From Flagellimonas abyssi (lineage in GTDB: Bacteria; Bacteroidota; Bacteroidia; Flavobacteriales; Flavobacteriaceae), in assembly GCF_019457905.1 (NCBI RefSeq), contig NZ_JAHZSV010000005.1, positions 1 to 64,000 of the forward strand: a stretch of 64,000 nt of DNA, read 5' to 3'. Made by a program: the position numbers and the translations under genes. Numbering within the stretch: the first letter of the stretch is position 1; each line of letters begins with the position of its first letter. Positions 52,793 to 62,076 of the stretch are shown here, piece by piece. Below the pieces are notes generated by a model. It did not search any database, had not been told where the DNA came from, and saw only the letters and a list, made by a program, of their open reading frames with translations.

Positions 52793-54406
52793 TCAGATTT
52801 TTTTGGTCTCTATGTAAAAGTTTTTATCAAAAACCACTTGGGTTCCATCCAATTTTTCGGTTTTCCATTCACTATTGGGGAACAACCACTTTTCGGAACC
52901 ATCAATAAATACCCGAACAGGCATGTCAAAGTCTTGCACTACATCTGTGTATCTGAACTTAATCTCGTCTCCTTCCAACTTGTATTCCAAATTAGGAATC
53001 ATTGTTGTTCGGAGATATTGATTAAAGAATGCGGATAAATCTTTGCCCGTATGTTTGCTGAGGTAACCCTCAATTTCTTTGGTGGTCACTGTTTTGTGAT
53101 AGAAATCTTTATTCAATCCTCTTAAGATTTGGCGCCATTTATCATCATCCTCCACCAATTGGCGAAGTGTATGCAACATGTTGGCGCCTTTGTAGTACAT
53201 ATCTCCAGAACCGGATTTGTTGACTCCGTAGGTTCCGATAATGGGACTGTCGTTCTGAATATTGCTTCGTGTTCCTACAACATAAGCTTCAGATGCTTTT
53301 GTACCAAAATGATAGTCTAGGTACAGGTTTTCCGAGTATGCGGTAAATCCTTCATGAATCCACATATCCGCAATATCCTTATAGGTGATGTTATTGGCAA
53401 ACCATTCATGTCCCGCTTCGTGTATTATGATAAAATCAAACTGCAAACCCCAACCGGTTCCGGACAGGTCTCTTCCCAAATATCCGTTCTCGAACTTGTT
53501 TCCATAGGTAACGGAGCTTTGGTGTTCCATGCCTAAATAGGGAACTTCCACGAGTTTAAAACCATCCTCATAAAAGGGGTAGGGACCAAACCAATGTTCA
53601 AAGGCCTGGAGCATCATCGGAGCTTGTACAAACTGCTTTTTGGCCTTCTCTAAATTTTCTGGCAATACATAGTAATCTAGTTTCAAAGGACCTTTTTCAC
53701 CTTCGAAAACTTCATCAAAATGGACATAGTTTCCAATATTGACATTTACTCCATAATTATTGATGGGGTTTTTTACTACCCAATTGTAGGTTTTGAATTC
53801 ATCTATTTCCTCAACGCTTTCCAGTTGTCCGTTGGAAACATCCATTAGTTCTTTGGGAACGGTAACACTAATGCGCATACTGTCCACTTCGTCGTACATG
53901 TGGTCTTTGTTGGGCCACCAAACGCTTGCACCAAGTCCTTGGCAGGATGTAGCCACAAAGGGATTACCATTCTTATCCTGTTTCCAAGAGAAACCACCGT
54001 CCCAAGGTGCACGAACAGCTTCCCGTGGTTGTCCCGAATATGTGATTTTAACTTCGTTGAATTCGCCAAGAACCTGTTTTTTCTTTAGTTTGATGAAATG
54101 CGCATTGCCTTCTGAAGTGAACTTCAATTTTTTTCCATCTTGCTCAATGGACTCAATCTTCATGGGTTCTTGAAGATCAATTTGAAGTGTTTTGGCTTCT
54201 TCCAAAACTTTATACCTTACCACGTTATAGCCCGAAATAAACTTCTTTGAAGGCTCGATTTTAACGTTGAGGTCGTAGTGATTCAAGTCCCACCATGCCC
54301 TTTCAGGTGTAATACTGCCCCTTAAAGTATCTTGTCTTGTAAGTTCTTGGGCGTTAATGGACCATACCCCGAGTATAAGGGCAAAAAGAATTAAACTTTT
54401 TTTCAT
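52793..54406 (-). CDS. M1-family metallopeptidase
   Basis: A 537-residue secreted aminopeptidase with a signal peptide (ILFALILGVWSINAQ). The zinc motif is IIIHEAGHEWFANNI followed by the second glutamate in DMWIHEGFTAYSE. The exopeptidase motif GxMEN is replaced by GMEHQSS (LGMEHQSSV), as in many Bacteroidota M1 proteins. It lacks the long C-terminal domains of large aminopeptidases. The gene is 10 bp downstream of the M28 peptidase gene; the two probably digest peptides together. Confidence 0.92.
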   Translation of the reverse strand: MKKSLILFALILGVWSINAQELTRQDTLRGSITPERAWWDLNHYDLNVKIEPSKKFISGYNVVRYKVLEEAKTLQIDLQEPMKIESIEQDGKKLKFTSEGNAHFIKLKKKQVLGEFNEVKITYSGQPREAVRAPWDGGFSWKQDKNGNPFVATSCQGLGASVWWPNKDHMYDEVDSMRISVTVPKELMDVSNGQLESVEEIDEFKTYNWVVKNPINNYGVNVNIGNYVHFDEVFEGEKGPLKLDYYVLPENLEKAKKQFVQAPMMLQAFEHWFGPYPFYEDGFKLVEVPYLGMEHQSSVTYGNKFENGYLGRDLSGTGWGLQFDFIIIHEAGHEWFANNITYKDIADMWIHEGFTAYSENLYLDYHFGTKASEAYVVGTRSNIQNDSPIIGTYGVNKSGSGDMYYKGANMLHTLRQLVEDDDKWRQILRGLNKDFYHKTVTTKEIEGYLSKHTGKDLSAFFNQYLRTTMIPNLEYKLEGDEIKFRYTDVVQDFDMPVRVFIDGSEKWLFPNSEWKTEKLDGTQVVFDKNFYIETKKI

Positions 54407-54416
54407 TGTTTTTTTG

Positions 54417-55748
54417 TTATCTGAATACTTTATTTGGAAAAACTACAGGACTTTCATGTCCATTTTTACCTATGGCCGCAACACCAAAAAAGAAATTATC
54501 TATCACAACACCATCTAAGGTGTGTTCGGTTACATTGCCCACATATTTGTAATTGTCCCAAGTAGGAGAGGTAGTGTCCCTCCAATAAATTTTATAGCCA
54601 ACGGCACCATCTACCTCGCTCCAGCGCAATTTGGCACTGGGTTCAACAATGCCTCCGATTTCTACCGTTTCCGGTGCAGGGGGAGCCCAAGCAATGGAAG
54701 CTAGGTTGATAGCATTTACCGCAGTAAGTTTTTTGGCGTATTCAAAGTTTACGTGCTCCAAAACATCACCGTAGGCAATACCATTTTCCTCGCGTATATC
54801 TTGATGTTGCTGTGTGTAGTTTTCATGGGCTTCCATAATTCGGATTCCTGCATATCCGGCGTCGTTGAAAGGTCTATGGTGTCCACCTCTACCGAATCTA
54901 TCTAGGCGATAGATCATCATGGGGTTCATTTCTGGCATATAGGTTTTAGTGGTTTTGTAAACATAGCGTGCCAGCTGACGTGAAATACCATCAACCTCTC
55001 CACCATAAAAACGTCTGGCTCTTCTTTGTTCTTCTGTTTCGGTTGGGGGCACAGGTTCAGAGAATATTCTAAAATCCCGGTTGCTCACAACACCATCGAC
55101 GCCCGTAATATTACCGATCATATCATTATTTAGTATACCCACAATATCCCATTCTTTTTTCTTGGCATACTCGGCAAGGCCTTTTCCTCCGTAAAGTCCT
55201 TGTTCTTCGCCGGAGAGGCCTACGAAAATGATGCTGCTCTCGAATTTGTATTTTGATAATACCCTAGCGGCCTCAATAGTCCCGGCCATTCCACTGGCAT
55301 TGTCGTTGGCTCCAGGGGAATCCGAAGTATAGTTGGTAGGGTCGCTTACACGGGAATCAATATCCCCGCTCATGATGATAAATCTGTTTGGAAATTTGGT
55401 CCCACGCTGGATGGCAACCACGTTCACAATTTCCACATCTTTTACGATTCGGGCATTGTCACCTTTTTCGATTAGATTTTTTTGATAAAAAACCTCTAAA
55501 CAATCTCCACAATCGGAAGAAATTTTATCAAACTCTGACTTGATCCATCTTCTGGCGGCACCAATCCCTCTAGTCTGGGAAACCGTATCGCTCAAGGTAT
55601 GTCTGGTTCCAAAATTGACCAAGGTGGTAACATCAGATTCGATACGTTCCGACGAAACCGCATTGATAATGTCATAAATTCTGGTATCGGTCTGCGCATA
55701 AATTGTTGTAGTGAAAACCACAAATAGCAAGGGGAATATTTTTCTCAT
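54417..55748 (-). CDS. M28-family metallopeptidase
   Basis: A 443-residue secreted zinc aminopeptidase. The signal peptide (MRKIFPLLFVVFTTTIYAQ) starts at ATG 55748; the longer frame to 55865 is less likely. Metal ligands are in MSGDIDSR (replacing the usual H of HxD), GANDNASG, GLSGEEQGLYG, LNNDMIGN and the late RFGRGGHHRPFNDAGY. A fibronectin-type III-like C-terminal domain (LRWSEVDGAVGYKIYWRDT) follows. The change of the first ligand His to Gly-Asp is worth noting. Confidence 0.9.
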   Translation of the reverse strand: MRKIFPLLFVVFTTTIYAQTDTRIYDIINAVSSERIESDVTTLVNFGTRHTLSDTVSQTRGIGAARRWIKSEFDKISSDCGDCLEVFYQKNLIEKGDNARIVKDVEIVNVVAIQRGTKFPNRFIIMSGDIDSRVSDPTNYTSDSPGANDNASGMAGTIEAARVLSKYKFESSIIFVGLSGEEQGLYGGKGLAEYAKKKEWDIVGILNNDMIGNITGVDGVVSNRDFRIFSEPVPPTETEEQRRARRFYGGEVDGISRQLARYVYKTTKTYMPEMNPMMIYRLDRFGRGGHHRPFNDAGYAGIRIMEAHENYTQQHQDIREENGIAYGDVLEHVNFEYAKKLTAVNAINLASIAWAPPAPETVEIGGIVEPSAKLRWSEVDGAVGYKIYWRDTTSPTWDNYKYVGNVTEHTLDGVVIDNFFFGVAAIGKNGHESPVVFPNKVFR

Positions 55749-55749
55749 A

Positions 55750-56367
55750 TTAAAAAGCGTTGGTTTTTTTCTGAAAGAATGAAGCGTGAAAATAACAAAA
55801 AGGGCCCAAAAGTGCATACACAATACCTGGAAGACCGTAATATAATCCCAATTGAAGTTTGGCAACTATAATTGAAATAAGGGCAACAAGTACAAATAAC
55901 CCAAAATGCCGGGCATAAAAAAGATGTGTCATATTGCTATTGTTGGCTTTTTTGTAGACCCTTAAATACATAAGTGCATAGCAGGTGAAGATAAGAAGGA
56001 ACCCAAGACTGTAAAGTTGGAACAGCGAAGAAAATTCATCTGCATTGATCTGAAGTGCTCCCGTCCACGAATTGATCAAGGATTTTATGGGGAAAATGTA
56101 GTAGAGTATCAAAAACAGCAGAACTGCATTGAGGGCGATAATCCAATTATCCATGTAACTGGTCCTTCGAAAAAAGTTATAGTGCACCGACCACAATCCA
56201 ACCAGGGCAAAAAAACTGACACCAAAACTCAAGAACACCAACCAGTCCACTTGAAGTATGGAACTTTTGGACTGAGTGCCCACCGAAACCACCAGCAATG
56301 TAGCGGCAAAAGCAAAAACCCCATCGCTAAAGGCTTCAATTCTGCTTCTATTGTGGGGTAGCTTCAT
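55750..56367 (-). CDS. TMEM175-family potassium channel-like protein
   Basis: A 205-residue integral membrane protein of the DUF1211/TMEM175 family. The signature RIEAFSDGVFAFAATLLVV lies in helix 1, and six hydrophobic segments follow. Bacterial TMEM175 proteins form tetrameric K+ channels. The gene stops 2 bp before the M28 gene start and starts 5 bp after a PD40/SnoaL gene stop, so it is embedded in a run of minus-strand genes. Confidence 0.9.
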   Translation of the reverse strand: MKLPHNRSRIEAFSDGVFAFAATLLVVSVGTQSKSSILQVDWLVFLSFGVSFFALVGLWSVHYNFFRRTSYMDNWIIALNAVLLFLILYYIFPIKSLINSWTGALQINADEFSSLFQLYSLGFLLIFTCYALMYLRVYKKANNSNMTHLFYARHFGLFVLVALISIIVAKLQLGLYYGLPGIVYALLGPFCYFHASFFQKKTNAF

Positions 56368-56371
56368 TGGG

Positions 56372-57898
56372 TTATTGAATAAACGTGACCTTGGTAATTT
56401 CTCCGTTTGTTACCTCGTAAATGGCAATGGCCCTAACCAAATTTCCATTTACCGTTACCGACTCATAATCTATGACTTTGTTGCCGATTACGATTCTGTT
56501 TACGATCTCACAGTTCAAATCCGGTGTGTTGTTAAAAAAAGAACTGTACTGTTGTTTCAGTTTTGAAATGCCTTTTGAGTTGAGCTTTTTTGGAAATTGA
56601 TATAGTTCTACATCTTGGGCATAGGTTCCGGCAAAGGCGTCGATATCTCTTTCGTTGTATGCTTTCAATTGTTCTTGAACCACACTTTCAGCATCTGTTA
56701 AGGGGCCATCTGGAAAAATAAAGGTCATTGATGTGACCAGTCCATTCTCTACTGTGTATATGGCGACTTGGCGTCCCTCTCTTCCATCCACTTGGGTAAT
56801 TTCCTCATCCACAACGGTATTGCCTAGAACGATTCGGTTAACGACTTCCACGCTCGAGGATTTGACATTCTCAAAAAAACGTTCATAGTTTTCCCTCATT
56901 TTGTTTCTCCCTTGATACATTCTATCGTTTGGAAAACGTTGTACCACAACACCTTCCGAAAAACAGGAGACAAAGGCATCTAGGTTTTGATTGTTAAAAG
57001 ACTCCACTTGTTTTTGAATTATCTTTGATGGTGAATCCTCTGCTACAAATGCCAATCGTTTGCCGTTCGGGCTAATTGCAATTCGACTTATATTATTGAT
57101 TTCCTCCTGTGGGAATGCAATAATGGTCTTCCACGTAGCATTTTCTGAATCAATGTTCAATGTCAAAAGCCGTTTACCTGCACCAGTGATGATGGTATTT
57201 TCATCCAACCAACAAATGTCTTCTTCATTGTCAAACGTGTTCGTTATTTTTTTTGATTCCCCGGTAATCGGGTCAAGGGATAAAATTTCCCAAGCATTGT
57301 TTCTTTTCCCTATAAAGCTCACTAAATCTGAACCGGGAATTTTGTGCAAAGACCTTCCCACGTTTTGGTAAACCGTTTTTTGGGTGTTGTCTTCCAGATT
57401 GATAACCTTTAGGTCCATTCGGTTTTCAACCAAAACCGTTGCAACCAAAATATGCTTGTTGTACCAAACATGATAACCAATTTTTAAATCGGTTATAGGG
57501 GTAGACTCACGTGATTTAAAGTCGTATTGGTATAACCGTTGTAACCCATCGACATCCAAGCGAATAGCAGAAAATGCATTTTCTCCGGGAATACGCAGAG
57601 GTGAATATTCGCTTCCTGCGGTAGTATAGGTCAGCCAAGAGGATGTGCTTCCTTCGTCAACATTAAATCGAAGAATGTCTGTTTGGTCCTTTCTGGTTGA
57701 AGCGAACAAAACACTACCGTTGTCCCAAAAAGAAGGCTGATTGTCATAACCTGCGTTATTGGAAATATTTTTAGGATTGGTCAATATGGGCTTTCCGTTA
57801 TTCATAGAAAGGTCAAAAAGGTAGACCTCTGTTTCGGTTTGTGACCATCCATGGGCGCATACCAGTAAAAAACAAATAGCGAAAAGCGTTCGTGTCAT
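56372..57898 (-). CDS. PD40 beta-propeller fused to two SnoaL/NTF2-like domains
   Basis: A 508-residue secreted protein (signal peptide ICFLLVCAHGWSQ). Residues 30-290 form a TolB-like PD40 propeller (DNGSVLFASTRKDQTDILRF, RIAISPNGKRLAFVAED). Two NTF2-like domains follow, at about 295-400 (VESFNNQNLDAFVSCFSEGVVV) and 405-508 (LKAYNERDIDAFAGTYAQDVEL). This domain combination is unusual. Its start overlaps the OtsAB stop by 4 bp. Confidence 0.88.
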   Translation of the reverse strand: MTRTLFAICFLLVCAHGWSQTETEVYLFDLSMNNGKPILTNPKNISNNAGYDNQPSFWDNGSVLFASTRKDQTDILRFNVDEGSTSSWLTYTTAGSEYSPLRIPGENAFSAIRLDVDGLQRLYQYDFKSRESTPITDLKIGYHVWYNKHILVATVLVENRMDLKVINLEDNTQKTVYQNVGRSLHKIPGSDLVSFIGKRNNAWEILSLDPITGESKKITNTFDNEEDICWLDENTIITGAGKRLLTLNIDSENATWKTIIAFPQEEINNISRIAISPNGKRLAFVAEDSPSKIIQKQVESFNNQNLDAFVSCFSEGVVVQRFPNDRMYQGRNKMRENYERFFENVKSSSVEVVNRIVLGNTVVDEEITQVDGREGRQVAIYTVENGLVTSMTFIFPDGPLTDAESVVQEQLKAYNERDIDAFAGTYAQDVELYQFPKKLNSKGISKLKQQYSSFFNNTPDLNCEIVNRIVIGNKVIDYESVTVNGNLVRAIAIYEVTNGEITKVTFIQ

Positions 57899-60105
57899 GG
57901 TTTTGTAAAACGTTTTAAAAGCTGCCTTACCCTTGCGGTGTTTTCCACATGGTATTTGGCTTGGGTTTTTTTAAGTCCGACCTTAACGGTAACTGCTGAA
58001 TCGGGTAGTTCCTGAAACATAAATTCATCTGTCCAATCATCACCAATCGCAAAAACAAAGTCGTAATCATCTTCACTTAACATACGAGTGGCGGCCCTGC
58101 CTTTGTTCACATTGCTGCTTTTTATTTCCATGACCTTGTTTCCGTTCAGCACACTAATATCGTCATTGCCTATCAAACTACGTAACACCGTATTTAATTC
58201 TGTGGCCCTTTTTGTTCCAAAATCGGGGTCGGTGTTGCGGTAATGCCAAGCCAGGGAATAGTTTTTTTCTTCGATGAACGACCCAGGGGTCCTGTCAACA
58301 AAGGACTCAAGCACTGGTCGGATTTTGTCCATCCATTCGCCTTTTACCTGTTCCAACATCTTAAAATCCTCTCCATTTCGGGAAATCCATACACCATGTT
58401 CTACGATCATGTTATATTTTTTAGTCAAGAACCAGCGGGTAAAGGTTTGCTTGTCCCGTCCGCTGATTAAAAAAACGGTCGTATTTTCCTGTTGGTTCAG
58501 TTCGTCCAAGAGCTCGTAAAGTTCCTCATCAGGAGAGGCTTGCTGTGGGTCTTTATGAAAACCGGCCAAAGTACCATCATAATCTAAGAAGAGCAGTCTT
58601 TTTTTTGATTTGGCGTACTCCTTTTCAATGGATAAAAGGATTTCTGGCGACATCTTTTCAGAGATAAAAGCCTTGCCGAGCTCTCTTTTTTCCTTTAGTG
58701 ACCTCATAAACTCATTGGCCCAGACTTCCACATTATAGCGTTCCAGTCTTTTTTGAAGGAAAGTGTTTCTGGACACCTGCTCTTCCAATGGCATATTGAA
58801 GGCTCTTTTAAGTGTGTCTGCTTGCTGTTCAAAATTGTTGGGATTAATGAGCAGAGCTTCGTTCATTTCGTAAGCGGAGCCCGCCATTTCACTCAAGATG
58901 AGTACTCCGGATTTATCCGTTCGTGTGGCGATATATTCTTTGGCCACCAAATTCATTCCATCTCGCAACGGGGTCAGCCATGCAATATCGCTAGAGGTGT
59001 ACAGGTCGATTAGGCTTTCAAAGGGTAGTGAGCGGTAGAAATACCAAATTGGCGTCCAGTTTACTGTGGACAATTCACCATTGATGCGTCCGACCAGTTC
59101 ATCAACCTCTCTTTTTAATAATTGATATTGGGGCACGTTGGAACGCGAGGGCACGGCCAATATGATCAGTCGTACCTTTTCTTTGTATTCTGGATATTTT
59201 TGAAGGAAATACTCAAATGCGTTGATACGCTTTGCAATTCCCTTACTATAGTCCAATCGGTCTATGGAAAGAATTAGCTTGGTATCTGGTGCGGATGCCT
59301 TGTGATTGTCCAATCGGAGCTGTAAATCGCTTCGCTCGTCCTTGCTTTTGGAGTCGTGCAATACAGCGGCATCCCTAAACTTTTTATAATCGATTCCCAT
59401 AGGGAACGAATCCACTTTGATAACCCTGTTGTCCAAATAAATCTCATTGAAGCTTACATCCAGTCCAATAAGTCTTCTTACAGAGCTCAAAAAATGTCTC
59501 TCGTAGTCGTAGGTATGAAAGCCGATAAGATCGGAACCCAGCAGTCCTTCCAAAATCTCTTCACGCCAAGGCAGGGTTCGGAAAATTTCAAAAGAGGGGA
59601 AGGGAATATGTAAAAAGAAGCCAATAGTGGTATCGGGACGTTTTTCGCGCACCATTTGAGGTACGAGCATCAATTGGTAGTCATGCACCCAAATGGTATC
59701 GTCCTCATCTGAATTTTCGATGATGGCATCGGCAAACTTTTGGTTTACGGCTTTGTAGGTGTCCCAATAATTCAGTTCAAATTCGGAATACTTCAAAAAG
59801 TAGTGAAACAACGGCCATATGGTTCTATTACTGAAGCCGTAGTAAAATCGATCAATTTCATCAGCATTCAACTTTACTTTGGCGCAGCCATGCTCTTTTA
59901 GGGCCTTGTCTATATCATCTTCCAGTTCTTCTGGCGTTTCTTCGTCTGTTAGTCCAGACCAACCGATCCATAGACTTTCGCCTCCACTGTGAACCGATTT
60001 CATGCCCGTGGCCAAACCACCAACACTAGGTATTGCGGTTATAGAACCATTGCTAATTTGTAATTGAACAGGTAATCGATTTGAGATTATGATAGTTTTG
60101 CCCAT
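57895..60105 (-). CDS. otsAB: Bifunctional trehalose-6-phosphate synthase/phosphatase
   Basis: A 736-residue fusion that makes trehalose from UDP-glucose and glucose-6-phosphate. The N-terminal GT20 synthase (about residues 1-460) shows ISNRLPVQ, the G-rich loop GGLATGM, the domain NSIWVHDYQLM (DDTIWVHDYQLM), PMGIDYKKF, SIDRLDYSKGI and DGMNLVAKEYIA. The C-terminal HAD phosphatase has FLDYDGTLAGF and GDDWTDEFMF. Trehalose would be an osmolyte and stress protectant. It is divergent from the GH15 gene, which may act on the product. Confidence 0.95.
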   Translation of the reverse strand: MGKTIIISNRLPVQLQISNGSITAIPSVGGLATGMKSVHSGGESLWIGWSGLTDEETPEELEDDIDKALKEHGCAKVKLNADEIDRFYYGFSNRTIWPLFHYFLKYSEFELNYWDTYKAVNQKFADAIIENSDEDDTIWVHDYQLMLVPQMVREKRPDTTIGFFLHIPFPSFEIFRTLPWREEILEGLLGSDLIGFHTYDYERHFLSSVRRLIGLDVSFNEIYLDNRVIKVDSFPMGIDYKKFRDAAVLHDSKSKDERSDLQLRLDNHKASAPDTKLILSIDRLDYSKGIAKRINAFEYFLQKYPEYKEKVRLIILAVPSRSNVPQYQLLKREVDELVGRINGELSTVNWTPIWYFYRSLPFESLIDLYTSSDIAWLTPLRDGMNLVAKEYIATRTDKSGVLILSEMAGSAYEMNEALLINPNNFEQQADTLKRAFNMPLEEQVSRNTFLQKRLERYNVEVWANEFMRSLKEKRELGKAFISEKMSPEILLSIEKEYAKSKKRLLFLDYDGTLAGFHKDPQQASPDEELYELLDELNQQENTTVFLISGRDKQTFTRWFLTKKYNMIVEHGVWISRNGEDFKMLEQVKGEWMDKIRPVLESFVDRTPGSFIEEKNYSLAWHYRNTDPDFGTKRATELNTVLRSLIGNDDISVLNGNKVMEIKSSNVNKGRAATRMLSEDDYDFVFAIGDDWTDEFMFQELPDSAVTVKVGLKKTQAKYHVENTARVRQLLKRFTKP

Positions 60106-60208
60106 AAAAGGATAAGTTTTGACGTGTTTTAATTTTTTGTTTCTTTAAAAATCGGGAAATTCGAGCGCAAAACCAATTCATTCTAAACCTTTTGAGAATT
60201 TTTGAGCT

Positions 60209-62008
60209 ATGGACAATTTGAATTACGGAATTATAGGAAATTGTAGGAGTGCCGCATTGATTTCCAAAGATGGTTCCATTGACTGGTGCTGTTTGCCACA
60301 ATTTGACTCCACATCAATTTTTGCTAGACTATTGGATGAGCAAAAAGGGGGGAGTTTTGAAGTGCATCCAATTGGGGATTATAACATTGAACAGGAATAT
60401 TATCGCAGTACTGCTATTCTGATTACGCGCTTTACAGAAGGGGAAAATGTTTTTGAACTTCACGACTTTATGCCCCGTCACCATAAAATGAACGGAAAAT
60501 ATAAGGCACAGCCGGAAATTATCAGGTATGTAAAATATGTCTCAGGGTCACCTAAATTTACAGTGAAGTATGACCCTAAATTGGAATATGGACTCGGCGA
60601 GACCACGCATTTTGTAAAAGAAGATTTTATAGCAAGTCTTACCCATCAAGAGAAGTATGATACCTTGTTCCTCTATACTTCTTTTGACAAGGAGGGGGTT
60701 CTTAACGGTGATGAAATAACTCTTAAGGAAGATGGCTATTTCCTGATTCGTTATAACGAAAAAATATTAAAACCCACTACCGAAAAGATGGCCTTGGAAC
60801 TGGAGCGGACCAAGGTGTACTGGTTGGATTGGTCTGCAAAGACACCCGATTACCAAAAGTTCAAGGATGAAATAATCAGAAGTGCCATTACCTTGAAAAT
60901 GCTTACCTATGATAAGACAGGGGCTGTTTTGGCAGCTGCCACGACTTCGCTTCCGGAAACAATAGGTGAGGTGAGAAACTGGGATTATCGTTTCTGTTGG
61001 ATTCGTGATGCATCCATGGTAATCAAGGTGGTTTCGGAGCTTGGTCATAAGAATTCTGCGAAGCGCTATCTGCAGTTTATCATTGATTTGATGCCGGACA
61101 AGGACGAGAAACTTCAGATTATGTACGGCATCAATAAGGAAAAGATGCTGACCGAAATTTCGTTGGACCATCTCGATGGTTACAAGGGTTCCAAGCCCGT
61201 TCGTGTTGGTAATGCAGCCTATATGCAAAAGCAGAACGACATCTATGGAATTCTAATGGATGTTATCTACGAACAGTTGCGAAACTTCAGTAACGATATA
61301 GAGAACGTAGAGGAGCTATGGAGCATAACCAAAGGTATTGTTTGGATTGTGGGCAAACACTGGGAAGAACCAGATAAAGGAATTTGGGAATTCCGAGGGG
61401 ACGATAGACATTTTACGTTCTCCAAAGTATTGTGCTGGGTGGCTTTGGACCGTGCCATTAAAGTGGCCAATATGTTTGGAAAGACACGAAAATTGGAACG
61501 CTGGACGGCTCTTGAGCAAAAAATCAAGGACGATATCCACGAAAATGCATGGAACAGCGATATCAATGCTTTTGTCCAGAGCTATGGTTCCCGTCATTTG
61601 GATGCATCCGTTTTATTGATGGAGCCTTACGGGTTTATCCATCCGCGCGATCCAAAATATGTGAGCACTGTAAAGGCTATTGAGGAAGGCTTGAGCAATG
61701 ATGGTCTTTTGTACCGTTATAAAAACGAGGACGACTTTGGATTGCCTTCTTCCTCATTTACAATTTGTACGTTCTGGTTTATCAATGCACTTTTCAAAAT
61801 AGGGGAGGAAGAAAAGGCTTTGGAGCAGTTCGAGCGTTTATTGAGCTATAGCAACCATTTGGGATTGTTCAGCGAGGATATCGATTTTAAAACAAAACGT
61901 TTGTTGGGCAATTTCCCACAGGCCTATTCGCATTTGGCATTAATCGAGTGTGCCATTAATTTCTCCACCAAGCAAAAAGATGAGCGCATACTGGAGTCCA
62001 TCAAATAA
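60209..62008 (+). CDS. GH15-family glycoside hydrolase, probable trehalase or glucoamylase
   Basis: A 599-residue cytoplasmic enzyme without signal peptide. The N-terminal domain opens with NYGIIGNCRSAALISKDGSIDWCCLPQFDS, the catalytic domain holds GEVRNWDYRFCWIRDASMVI, and the general base is in GLFSEDIDFKTKRLLGNFPQAYSHLA. This arrangement is that of bacterial GH15 enzymes, several of which are trehalases. The divergent OtsAB gene strengthens the trehalase idea, but it is inference. Strong terminator follows. Confidence 0.92.
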   Translation: MDNLNYGIIGNCRSAALISKDGSIDWCCLPQFDSTSIFARLLDEQKGGSFEVHPIGDYNIEQEYYRSTAILITRFTEGENVFELHDFMPRHHKMNGKYKAQPEIIRYVKYVSGSPKFTVKYDPKLEYGLGETTHFVKEDFIASLTHQEKYDTLFLYTSFDKEGVLNGDEITLKEDGYFLIRYNEKILKPTTEKMALELERTKVYWLDWSAKTPDYQKFKDEIIRSAITLKMLTYDKTGAVLAAATTSLPETIGEVRNWDYRFCWIRDASMVIKVVSELGHKNSAKRYLQFIIDLMPDKDEKLQIMYGINKEKMLTEISLDHLDGYKGSKPVRVGNAAYMQKQNDIYGILMDVIYEQLRNFSNDIENVEELWSITKGIVWIVGKHWEEPDKGIWEFRGDDRHFTFSKVLCWVALDRAIKVANMFGKTRKLERWTALEQKIKDDIHENAWNSDINAFVQSYGSRHLDASVLLMEPYGFIHPRDPKYVSTVKAIEEGLSNDGLLYRYKNEDDFGLPSSSFTICTFWFINALFKIGEEEKALEQFERLLSYSNHLGLFSEDIDFKTKRLLGNFPQAYSHLALIECAINFSTKQKDERILESIK

Positions 62009-62014
62009 ATAAAA

Positions 62015-62038
62015 AAAACGCCCCGATCGGGGCGTTTT
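62015..62038 (+). terminator. Palindromic terminator after the GH15 gene
   Basis: AAAACGCCCCGA and TCGGGGCGTTTT form one perfect 24-bp palindrome that ends in T. It can act on both strands and also closes the acyl-CoA dehydrogenase unit. Confidence 0.88.
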
Positions 62039-62076
62039 CAAATCCAAGTGGGTTTTCATCCCAACAAATATTTGAA

